Shown here piece after piece: positions 1 through 6,447 of a stretch of 6,848 nt of DNA. The position numbers and the translations under genes were made by a program. The DNA is from DASPXY01 sp038227745 (GTDB lineage Bacteria; Planctomycetota; Planctomycetia; Gemmatales; Gemmataceae). The notes below the pieces were generated by a model. That model was given only the letters and a program-made list of their open reading frames with translations, was not told the DNA's origin and did no database searches. The number at the start of each line of letters is the position of its first letter. The first letter of the stretch is position 1. Location of the stretch: NCBI GenBank assembly GCA_038227745.1, contig JBBRPS010000566.1, positions 1-6,848 of the forward strand, written 5' to 3'.

Positions 1-65
1 CAGGGAGATCGGCACACAGCACCGAGAAGGGACGAGGTTTGCGGCCGCGCATGAGATAACCTCCG

Positions 66-437
66 TTGTTCGGCGAGGATTACTCCCATGATATCGCCTT
101 CCCTAATTCCTTGCAGAACTTCCGCAGCGGGACACTAGCACCGAAACACGCGCATTACTGGAACACGCTCGGCGTGGCCCACTACCGGGCCAGGAGCTGG
201 AAGGAGGCCATCGCCGCCCTGCGCAAGTCGATGGGGTTGTTGTGCGGCCAACTGGAAAGCTGGAACACCTTCTTCCTGGCCATGGCCCACTGGCAATTGG
301 GCAACAAGGAAGAGGCCCGCAAGTGGTATGACCAGGGCGCTGCGTGGATGGACAAGAACCAGCCAAAGAATGAGGAACTCCGCCGCTTTCGAGCTGAGGC
401 CGTGGAGCTGTTAGGCGTGAAAGAGAAGCAGATGTAG
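66..437 (+). CDS. TPR protein C-terminal fragment, probable gene remnant
   Basis: This 123-residue frame is mostly two tetratricopeptide repeats, a protein-interaction fold. TPR 1 covers about residues 30-63 (YWNTLGVAHYRARSWKEAI) and TPR 2 about 66-97 (FFLAMAHWQLGNKEEARKWY), followed by a charged tail with ELRRFRAEA and LLGV. From memory, this closely resembles the C-termini of large Gemmataceae TPR proteins, including kinase- and WD40-linked ones. A full member would have many more repeats upstream. Here a TAA at 57-59 closes the frame, the only available start is TTG at 66, and no convincing ribosome-binding site precedes it. Residues 1-23 do not look like TPR, so a breakpoint near position 135 is likely. 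The TAG stop (435-437) lies inside the palindromic repeat that follows. I infer a decayed or rearranged gene tail. A short expressed protein cannot be excluded. Bases 1-65 contain no gene I can identify. Confidence 0.6.
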   Translation: MFGEDYSHDIAFPNSLQNFRSGTLAPKHAHYWNTLGVAHYRARSWKEAIAALRKSMGLLCGQLESWNTFFLAMAHWQLGNKEEARKWYDQGAAWMDKNQPKNEELRRFRAEAVELLGVKEKQM

Positions 438-490
438 GACGGTTTTCCAAACCGTCCGGCCCAACGGGACGGTTTGCAAAACCGTCCTAC
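434..490. repeat. REPIN-like doublet of two inverted GTAG-hairpin units
   Basis: Two 24-bp arms (434-457 and 467-490) are reverse complements except for one central base, and are separated by a 9-bp spacer. Each arm is also a hairpin: stem 437-445 with 449-457 (loop TCC), and stem 467-475 with 479-487 (loop GCA). Both stems are nine perfect pairs of GGACGGTTT with AAACCGTCC. The left arm starts with GTAG and the right arm ends with CTAC. A GTAG foot followed by a small hairpin, in inverted pairs, is the known layout of REP sequences mobilised by RAYT (TnpA-REP) transposases. No RAYT gene lies in the window, so the assignment rests on structure only. The left end overlaps the stop codon of the TPR fragment. 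Confidence 0.75.
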
Positions 491-501
491 GAGATCGCAT
501 C

Positions 502-621
502 AACGAAAGCGGCCGGTGGGGTCCTTACCGCCAAGCAAGCCCCCCACCGGCCCGGCACCGCCCCGGCGCTCGGTCTGCGCGCCGGCAGCGATGTCTTTTT
601 GATTCTACCGCAGGCCGTACT
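502..621 (+). promoter_or_regulatory. Structured leader, copy 1, upstream of the large LEDR gene
   Basis: This segment precedes the 1523-residue gene and is repeated at 5243-5361. Hairpin P1 pairs 511-521 with 542-552 (11 bp) around a 20-nt loop containing CCTTACCGCCAAGCAAG. Hairpin P2 pairs 563-569 with 579-585 (CCGGCGC/GCGCCGG) around TCGGTCTGC. From 505 to 585 the two copies differ by four substitutions and one single-base indel. In P1 the pair G519-C544 is replaced by A-T in the other copy, so pairing is kept. A weaker match (15 of 20) covers 602-621 at the same distance from P2. I recognise no known riboswitch. A 5'-UTR RNA element, a protein-binding site or a dispersed repeat would all fit. 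The T-run at 596-600 is absent from copy 2, so it is not a shared terminator feature. Confidence 0.6.
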
Positions 622-632
622 GAACATCCACT

Positions 633-637
633 GGAGG
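633..637 (+). promoter_or_regulatory. Ribosome-binding site for the large LEDR gene
   Basis: GGAGG lies 8 bases before the ATG at 646. This supports that start for the 1523-residue protein, which places the LEDR motif about 40 residues in, as is usual for this family. Confidence 0.8.
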
Positions 638-645
638 ATTTTCCC

Positions 646-3600
646 ATGTTTCGCAAGCATTCGCAGAGCGGGTTGAACCGGCATTCCGAGACGGCCCAGC
701 GGCAGTGCCGGAAGGGCAACGCGAAGCCGACGCAGCAGCCGAAGCTGTTCCGGCCCGTGCTGGAGGCGCTGGAAGACCGCACGCTGCTCGCAGCCACCCT
801 CGACCTGATCGGGAACCAAACGCTGGTTGCCAATACCAACGTGAACGTCAGCAACAACGCCGTCAACATGACGAACACCAACGAGAGCGAGATGGTGGTC
901 GATATCAACCCCACCAACCCGCTCAACGTGGTCGGCTTCGTCCACGACACGAGCAACCTGAATCAGATTCAGGTCTTCTTCAGCACCGACGGCGGGAGCA
1001 ACTGGGTACGGCGGCTCATCACCGACGTCGGCAACGACAAACTCACCGGGACGAACGACGACGGCCTTGGAAGCGGAGCCCGGTTTGATCCGGCGATCAA
1101 GTTCGACGCCAGTGGAAGGCTGTACGTGGCGTACGGCATGGACAGTTCCACGCCCACGACGCGCGGTACCACGACCCTGGTGGTCGCCGCGAGCGCGGAC
1201 GGCGGGAACACGTTCACCCAGTTCGTCCAGGTGGACCAGGTGAACAACCTCTTCTCCTTCCCATTTATCCAGCCGCCTTCAGTCGGGCTTGACAAGTGGC
1301 AGATCGCCACCGGTCCCTCCGGCCCAAATACCACGACACCGGCCGTTTACGTCGCCTACTGGGACATCCGGAACAATCGCAACGTGGTTGCCGGCTCCCG
1401 GAACGGTGGCGCGAACTTCACGGCCCCTGTAACTTTTGCGGATACCAACCACGTCGGTAGCGATGCCTTTCCCGGCGTCGGCCCCAACGGACAACTGTAC
1501 GTCACCTGGAGTTCTGGTTCGCACATTTTTGTTGACCGAGACCTGGACGGACTGTGGTCCAGCAACAACACCTTCGGCAGGGACGTGAACGTGCGCACTT
1601 TAAATCAGGTCTACGACCTCACCCAGGTGCCGGCTCAGCCAAGACGCGGCGTCGCCAACGGACCCGTGTTGGACGTGGACCGCAGCGGCGGTTCGCACAA
1701 CGGCCGACTCTATGTCGCCTTCCTGGACGGCTTCGGATTTCCATTCCCGCCGTCCAGCACCGACATCTATCTAGTCTGGTCGGACGACCAGGGCGCTCAC
1801 TGGACGAAAGAATCCGGCTCCGGCAACGTCGAGGGCAGCGCCGCGGGGTTCGGCAGTACGGACTTCCTCCCCTGGGTTGCCGTCGATCAGGACACCGGCA
1901 GCGTCAACGTCGCCTACTACACCACCGACGGCGCGCCAGACAACACCCAGGTCAACCTGCGGCTGGCCAGCAGCACAAACGGCGGCACCACGTTCCGCAA
2001 GACAAACGTGACGACGCAACGGTCGCAGGCCAGCTCCATGAGTGACCCGAACGAGTTCCTGGAGTACATCGGCCTTGCCGTCCACGACGGCACGGCGCAG
2101 GCCTTCTGGGCCGACAACCGGGGCGCCAAGCAGGGCCTGTTCACCAAAGACACCGAGTCCTACTCGGCCAGTGTGGCGACCGTATCCAAGGGCAACATAC
2201 TGAGGATCACCGGCGACGACGGCGGGGTCGCCCGGAACGACGTGATCACGCTGCGCAGCCACCCACTCAACTCGAAGTTTGCCGAGGTCATCGTCAACGG
2301 GCAGACGCAGTGGGCCGGCCTGTGGGCCTCTCTCGGCCAGGTGTTCATCTACGGGCTGGACGGCCGCGACACCGTCAACATCGAGGACCTGGTGAGCGGC
2401 GTCTCACTGGACGTTATCGGCGGGGACGGGGACGACACGATCATCTTGAGTTCGGTCGCCCACGACCTGAGCACCATTAATGGGAAGGTGACGCTCAACC
2501 CTGGCAGCCAGCGAGACACGCTCGTCATCAACGACGACAAGTACGGTTTCAAAGCCGATTACGACATCGCGCCCAACAGCTTCCAGCGCCTGGGGGTCTT
2601 TGCTACCGGCCTGATTCGGTACAGCGGCTTTCTCAACGGCGTCGTCATCAACGGCGGCAACCTCGGGAACTCCTACAACGTGTCCGGCTCCGCCTCTGGC
2701 CCCATGATCCTGAACACGGGCATCGGCAGGGACGTCGTCAATGTCCGCGCCACGAATGGGGCGCTGAGGGTGAATGGCCAAAGCGGCGCCGACACGGTCA
2801 ACATCGGGGATAAAGGCAGCGTGCAGGGCATCGGCGGCACGCTGACCATCACCAATGACCTCGGCAACAGCGATGTCATCGTGGACGACTCCGCCAATCG
2901 GGACCCACGCACGGGGATCATCCTCTATCACGAAACCGTTAGCGGCGATTTCACCGCGATCAGCGGCTTGACGCCAGGCGGTATCAAACTCGGCCGGTTC
3001 GATGTAAGTTCGCTGACGATTAGCGCCGGCAAAGGCAACAACTCCTTCCGAATCCATGATACGCTTCCGGCGTTCTACGGTCGCTTTCAACACACCCGGA
3101 CGACGGTCAAGACTGGTGCAGGAAGCGATACGGTGACCGTAGACGGCACCACCGGCGCGCTCGCCCTCGACGTCCAGGGTGCCTTGCAAGGGGTGAACCG
3201 CGTCACCGTCGGTTCCCCCACCGGCGGCATCAACGGCATCAGCGGCCGGATCGACATCACGGGCGGCGCGGGTGTGGTGAACAGCCTCTCGATCAACGAC
3301 GCCGCTTCGACCGTTCGGCGCGACTACGTCATTGGTGCAAACTTCGTCCAGCGCCTCGACAAGGCTCGGATTGGCTACGAGCACCTCTCGGAGCTGACCC
3401 TGCAGGCGGGCGCGCAGAAGGACAACATCGTCGTCCAGGATACCATGCAAGTCGGGCCTGGCCGCAGCACCACGATTGCCCTGAGCGGCGGCAACGATGC
3501 GATCGATGTCAGCCGCACGACCGGGACGCTGAGCATCTACCCGGGCGTCTCCAGTGTGATCAGCGTCGGCAACGCCGCCAGCTCGCTGGACAACATTCAA

Positions 3601-5217
3601 GGCGCAATCGTTGTGACTCCGCCCGGCGCAGGCAACTCCGTCAAGTTGATTCTCGACGACCGGGCGGCGACGACGACGCAGCAGCTTGACGTTGCCCCGA
3701 ATTTCTTCGGAACGTCGTTCCGGCGGTCGGGTGCGGCCGACATTTCGGTCCTGTTCAACCCGCTCGCCAGCTTCCAGTGGTTCGGCGGCAGCGGCAGCGA
3801 CACGTTCCATGTGAACGCGCTGGCAACCACCACCACCGCGCTCCTCAACGGCGGCGGCGGCAGCAATCTCCTCACCGGACCCAACCTGCCCAACCGCTGG
3901 CAGATCACCGGTGCCAATTCCGGCATGCTCAACAACAACATCACGTTCTCGTCCATGCAGAGTCTCTCCGGCGGCGCGAACGCCGACGCGTTCCTCTTCG
4001 GCAGCGGCGGTAGCGTTGACGGCACGATCAACGGCCTCGGCGGCGTCAACACGCTGGATTACTCAGCGTACACGGCTTCCACGGCTCTCTCCGCCCTGGT
4101 GGCCTGGTACAAGGGCGAAGGAAACGCCGACGATGCCGTCAGCGGCAATAATGGCGTCCCGGTGGGCGACGTCCAGTACGCGCCGGGCATGGTCGGCCAG
4201 GCCTTCAGCTTCAACGGCGTGGATTCCTACGTCCGAGTGCCCAATTCCCCGGCTCTGGAGTCGGCTAACATCTCCGTGGAGGCGTGGGTCAACGCGACGA
4301 ACCCGCCAGCCTTTGCTCATATCCTGGATAAGGGCGACAACAGCAACCTCCTGCCGTCGTACTCGCTCGAAAACGAAAACGGCGGACTCGTTTTCACTGT
4401 CTCTAACGGTACGACCTATACGGACTCAGAGAACGACACCGCCATTTGGGACGGGAACTGGCATCACGTGGTCGGAACCTATGATGGTGCATCGGTCCGG
4501 CTCTACGTCGATGGCGCCGAAGTCGGCAGCGGAAGTCCGTCGAACATCGCCATCCGTTACGGGCTGTCGAATACGAACGACCTCTTCATCGGGTCCTACG
4601 ACGGAGAGCCGAGATTCGACTTCCCCGGTCTCATCGATGAGCCATCGGTTTACAATCGCGCCCTGACCCCCGCGGAAATCCGCAGCCTCTTCGACGCGGG
4701 CAGCGCCGGCAAGACGGCCGTGGAGAGCAACGGCGTCACCGTGAACCTGCAACTGAGCACGGCGACCGCCATCCGGGACGGCATCAGCAACATTCAAAAC
4801 GTAACCGGCAGTGCCGGCAACGACATCCTCGTCGGCAATGGCGGCAACGTGCTCAACGGCGGCCCAGGCCGCGATCTGCTCATCGCCGGCGCTTTTGCCA
4901 GCATCCTGAACGGCGGTGGCGACGAGGACATCCTCATCGGCGGCAGCACCGACTACGACACCGCCCCGGCGGCTCTGAACGCCATCATGGCCGAGTGGGC
5001 TCGGACCGACATCGGCTACGAAACGCGGGTTGCCAATCTCCAGAGCGGCGCCAACGGCGTGCCGGCCCTCAACGCCAACACCGTCCACAGCAATGGGCAA
5101 GCGAACCAACTCAGGGGCGGGACCGAGCCGACCGAGCGGGACCTGTTCTTCGCGAGGCTCGCTTCCGAACTGCTCGACAGGGATTTGTTGAGCGAGGAGT
5201 GGATCGAGATCGTGTGA
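646..5217 (+). CDS. Large mosaic LEDR extracellular protein: Asp-box propeller, repeat modules, LamG and RTX-like repeats
   Basis: This is a 1523-residue protein, probably exported or surface-bound; its substrate is unknown. The N-terminus is basic and carries VLEALEDRTLLAA (38-50), the planctomycete extracellular motif, without a classical hydrophobic signal peptide. Residues about 75-505 form a sialidase-like beta-propeller with five Asp-box motifs (S-x-D/N-x-G-x-x-W/F) at 113, 183, 251, 379 and 443. I see no basis for claiming sialidase activity. Residues about 590-1080 hold four degenerate modules of 120-135 residues with RTX-like turns (GGDGDDTI 592, TGAGSDTV 823, GGSGSDTF 1047). A LamG/concanavalin-like domain follows at 1150-1352 (AWYKGEG, WHHVVGTYDG 1272-1281, LIDEPSVYNRALTPAEI 1329-1345). 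RTX-like repeats (GSAGNDILVG 1388, GGPGRDLLI 1405) and a planctomycete tail (AALNAIMAEWARTD 1442-1455) end it. The gene is intact and well translated throughout. LamG appears to be inserted within a normally continuous tail module. Confidence 0.9.
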   Translation: MFRKHSQSGLNRHSETAQRQCRKGNAKPTQQPKLFRPVLEALEDRTLLAATLDLIGNQTLVANTNVNVSNNAVNMTNTNESEMVVDINPTNPLNVVGFVHDTSNLNQIQVFFSTDGGSNWVRRLITDVGNDKLTGTNDDGLGSGARFDPAIKFDASGRLYVAYGMDSSTPTTRGTTTLVVAASADGGNTFTQFVQVDQVNNLFSFPFIQPPSVGLDKWQIATGPSGPNTTTPAVYVAYWDIRNNRNVVAGSRNGGANFTAPVTFADTNHVGSDAFPGVGPNGQLYVTWSSGSHIFVDRDLDGLWSSNNTFGRDVNVRTLNQVYDLTQVPAQPRRGVANGPVLDVDRSGGSHNGRLYVAFLDGFGFPFPPSSTDIYLVWSDDQGAHWTKESGSGNVEGSAAGFGSTDFLPWVAVDQDTGSVNVAYYTTDGAPDNTQVNLRLASSTNGGTTFRKTNVTTQRSQASSMSDPNEFLEYIGLAVHDGTAQAFWADNRGAKQGLFTKDTESYSASVATVSKGNILRITGDDGGVARNDVITLRSHPLNSKFAEVIVNGQTQWAGLWASLGQVFIYGLDGRDTVNIEDLVSGVSLDVIGGDGDDTIILSSVAHDLSTINGKVTLNPGSQRDTLVINDDKYGFKADYDIAPNSFQRLGVFATGLIRYSGFLNGVVINGGNLGNSYNVSGSASGPMILNTGIGRDVVNVRATNGALRVNGQSGADTVNIGDKGSVQGIGGTLTITNDLGNSDVIVDDSANRDPRTGIILYHETVSGDFTAISGLTPGGIKLGRFDVSSLTISAGKGNNSFRIHDTLPAFYGRFQHTRTTVKTGAGSDTVTVDGTTGALALDVQGALQGVNRVTVGSPTGGINGISGRIDITGGAGVVNSLSINDAASTVRRDYVIGANFVQRLDKARIGYEHLSELTLQAGAQKDNIVVQDTMQVGPGRSTTIALSGGNDAIDVSRTTGTLSIYPGVSSVISVGNAASSLDNIQGAIVVTPPGAGNSVKLILDDRAATTTQQLDVAPNFFGTSFRRSGAADISVLFNPLASFQWFGGSGSDTFHVNALATTTTALLNGGGGSNLLTGPNLPNRWQITGANSGMLNNNITFSSMQSLSGGANADAFLFGSGGSVDGTINGLGGVNTLDYSAYTASTALSALVAWYKGEGNADDAVSGNNGVPVGDVQYAPGMVGQAFSFNGVDSYVRVPNSPALESANISVEAWVNATNPPAFAHILDKGDNSNLLPSYSLENENGGLVFTVSNGTTYTDSENDTAIWDGNWHHVVGTYDGASVRLYVDGAEVGSGSPSNIAIRYGLSNTNDLFIGSYDGEPRFDFPGLIDEPSVYNRALTPAEIRSLFDAGSAGKTAVESNGVTVNLQLSTATAIRDGISNIQNVTGSAGNDILVGNGGNVLNGGPGRDLLIAGAFASILNGGGDEDILIGGSTDYDTAPAALNAIMAEWARTDIGYETRVANLQSGANGVPALNANTVHSNGQANQLRGGTEPTERDLFFARLASELLDRDLLSEEWIEIV
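2413..3885 (+). repeat. Four degenerate 120-135-residue modules within the large protein
   Basis: Equivalent segments recur at residues about 599 (IILSSVAHDLSTINGKVTL), 719 (NIGDKGSVQGIGGTLTI), 854 (TVGSPTGGINGISGRIDI) and 972 (ISVGNAASSLDNIQGAIVV). Each is followed by a short gap, then an (I/V/L)xDD or INDD/INDA strand (DTLVINDD, DVIVDDSA, SLSINDAA, KLILDDRA), and then by a glycine-rich turn such as SAGKGNNSF or GGSGSDTF. The pattern I.G...I(T)...G......(I/L).(D)D.A suggests a repeated beta-helix or beta-roll unit. The copies are diverged in protein and show no obvious DNA identity, so the duplication is old. Boundaries are approximate. Confidence 0.6.
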
Positions 5218-5242
5218 TGGAAACGCGAACCCTTAATTACTG

Positions 5243-5361
5243 AACAAAAGCGGCCGGTGAGGCCTTACCGCCAAGCAAGCTCCTCACCGGCCCGGCACCG
5301 CCCCGGCGCTCGGTCTGCGCGCCGGGAGTGAGGCCGCAGTCATTCTATAGCAGACCGCATT
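5243..5361 (+). promoter_or_regulatory. Structured leader, copy 2, upstream of the beta-helix LEDR gene
   Basis: This is the second copy of the element at 502-621. P1 pairs 5252-5262 with 5282-5292, loop 5263-5281. P2 pairs 5303-5309 with 5319-5325, and its stem and 9-nt loop are identical to copy 1. The G-C pair of copy 1 is A5260-T5284 here, a compensatory change within P1. The CCTTACCGCCAAGCAAG loop is unchanged. The trailing ATTCTA..GCAG.CCG.A.T block (5342-5361) is also present, 19 bases before the ATG. The copy starts 25 bases after the stop of the preceding gene. It has no T-run after either hairpin, so it does not look like an intrinsic terminator of that gene. Confidence 0.6.
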
Positions 5362-5366
5362 CCCTC

Positions 5367-5372
5367 AAGGAG
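5367..5372 (+). promoter_or_regulatory. Ribosome-binding site for the beta-helix LEDR gene
   Basis: AAGGAG lies 7 bases before the ATG at 5380 and fixes that start. The LEDR motif then falls at residues 40-43, nearly the same position as in the large protein. Confidence 0.8.
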
Positions 5373-5379
5373 TGGAAAC

Positions 5380-6447
5380 ATGGGTCTTGCATCATGGTTT
5401 CGCAGTCAGCGTTCTCCGACTTCGGGCAACCGGCACGCGGCTCCCCACAAGGTGCCGTCACGGCGGCCGCGCCGGGTGCGTCTGGAATTGGAGCGGCTAG
5501 AAGACCGGACGGTGCCGGCGTCCCTGATCGTGACCAGCCCCCTCGACGCGGGGGCGTTCGCGGGAACGTTGCGCCTTGCGGTCATCCAGGCCAACGCGGA
5601 CGCCATGGCCGGGCAGTCGGACACCATCACCTTCGACACCGCCAAGATGGGCACGTCCACCGTGACACTGGTGAATGGGCCGCTGCTCCTGGACGTGACC
5701 GGGGCCGCAGTCCCGGTCGGCACGGTGACGATCGACGGCGGCGGCGTCGTCAGCGTCAGCGGCAACCACGCCAGCGGCGTCTTCAAGGTCGATCCCAACG
5801 TGCAGGCAGTCCTCACCGGCCTCACCATCCGGGACGGCAACTCCACTGACGGCACCTATCCTTTCGGCGGCGGCATCTTCAACGATGCTGGCACGCTGAC
5901 AGTGAGCAACGCCACCCTCATCGGCAATTCCGCCAGCGACGGCGGCGGTATCTTCAATTATCTTGGCACCCTGACCGTGAGCAACGTCAGCCTCATCCTC
6001 AACTCCGCCAGCTTCGGCGCCGGCATCTACAACGATGCTGGCACGCTGACGATGAGCAACGGCACCTTCAGCGGCAACTCCGCCACCGACAAAGGGGGCG
6101 GCATCTACAACGATGCTGGCACGCTGACAGTGAGCAACGCCACCTTCAACCTCAACTCCGCCCTCAAGGACGGCGGTGGCATCCACAACCGCGCTGGCAC
6201 GCTGGCAGTGACCAACACCACTCTCAGCGGCAATGCTGCCGGCAATCAAGGTGGCGGCATCTCCAGCTCTGGCACCCTGACGGTGACCAACTCCACCCTC
6301 AGCGGCAACTCCGCCCTCGCCGGCGGCGGCATCTTCAACAAAGGCACGCTGACCGTGAGCAACGCCACCTTCAGCGGCAACTCCGCCACCTACCCGTCCG
6401 CCACCACCGCTACCGAGGGCGGAGGCATCTTCAAGGGGAAGCGGTGA
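5380..6447 (+). CDS. LEDR extracellular protein with PMP-like beta-helix repeats, C-terminally truncated
   Basis: This 355-residue protein is probably exported. It has a basic N-terminus and the motif LELERLEDRTVPASL (35-49), with no ordinary signal peptide. Residues about 50-105 (AGTLRLAVIQANAD, then DTITFDTAKM) resemble the CSLREA-type segment that precedes right-handed beta-helices (typically TLREAI..ANA). From residue 163 there are seven repeats of 24-32 residues on the pattern GGGI.N.AGTLTVSN.T(F/L)SGNSA, like chlamydial polymorphic membrane protein and planctomycete adhesin-like repeats. They should stack as parallel beta-helix rungs. An eighth repeat stops after GGGIF and is replaced by KGKR and a stop. 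The TGA lies inside the inverted repeat of the next element, and no beta-helix cap, anchor or RTX tail follows. I infer that the gene was cut short by an insertion or rearrangement and was once longer. Binding partner and exact function are unknown. Confidence 0.85.
   Translation: MGLASWFRSQRSPTSGNRHAAPHKVPSRRPRRVRLELERLEDRTVPASLIVTSPLDAGAFAGTLRLAVIQANADAMAGQSDTITFDTAKMGTSTVTLVNGPLLLDVTGAAVPVGTVTIDGGGVVSVSGNHASGVFKVDPNVQAVLTGLTIRDGNSTDGTYPFGGGIFNDAGTLTVSNATLIGNSASDGGGIFNYLGTLTVSNVSLILNSASFGAGIYNDAGTLTMSNGTFSGNSATDKGGGIYNDAGTLTVSNATFNLNSALKDGGGIHNRAGTLAVTNTTLSGNAAGNQGGGISSSGTLTVTNSTLSGNSALAGGGIFNKGTLTVSNATFSGNSATYPSATTATEGGGIFKGKR
5866..6417 (+). repeat. Seven in-frame tandem repeats (24-32 residues) in the beta-helix gene
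   Basis: Repeats start at residues 163, 188, 213, 239, 265, 291 and 315, with lengths 25, 25, 26, 26, 26, 24 and 32. DNA identity is locally high. The 20-mer AACGATGCTGGCACGCTGAC occurs at 5881, 6031 and 6109, and a 37-bp stretch is identical at 5880-5916 and 6108-6144. This points to recent duplication or gene conversion between rungs, so repeat number may vary between strains. Confidence 0.85.

Noticed and set aside
511..600. Leader hairpins as an intrinsic terminator of the TPR fragment
   Set aside because: The T-run at 596-600 comes 10 bases after the P2 stem and is missing in the second copy, while both hairpins are conserved. Termination is not the shared function.
502..621. Known riboswitch (for example cyclic-di-GMP or cobalamin type)
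   Set aside because: The loops do not contain the conserved cores I know for these classes. I could not match the element to any described RNA.
600..645. Sigma-70 promoter near TTTTTGATTCTA
   Set aside because: There is no convincing -35/-10 pair at proper spacing, and the T-run is not shared with the second leader copy.
979..1995. Calling the large protein a sialidase
   Set aside because: Asp-boxes occur in many non-enzymatic propellers and I could not identify the catalytic Arg triad or Tyr from sequence alone.
2404..3810. Minus-strand open frame of 468 codons opposite the large gene
   Set aside because: It is low-complexity, rich in Arg, Ala, Val and Asp, and exactly antisense to a well-supported frame with recognisable domains. 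GC-rich codon bias produces such shadows.
4426..5109. Minus-strand open frame of 227 codons
   Set aside because: It is a shadow of the LamG and RTX-like coding region with no independent support.
5866..6417. Possible CRISPR-like array (regular 72-78-bp units)
   Set aside because: Units are in-frame protein repeats with conserved residues throughout. There are no short identical repeats with unique spacers.
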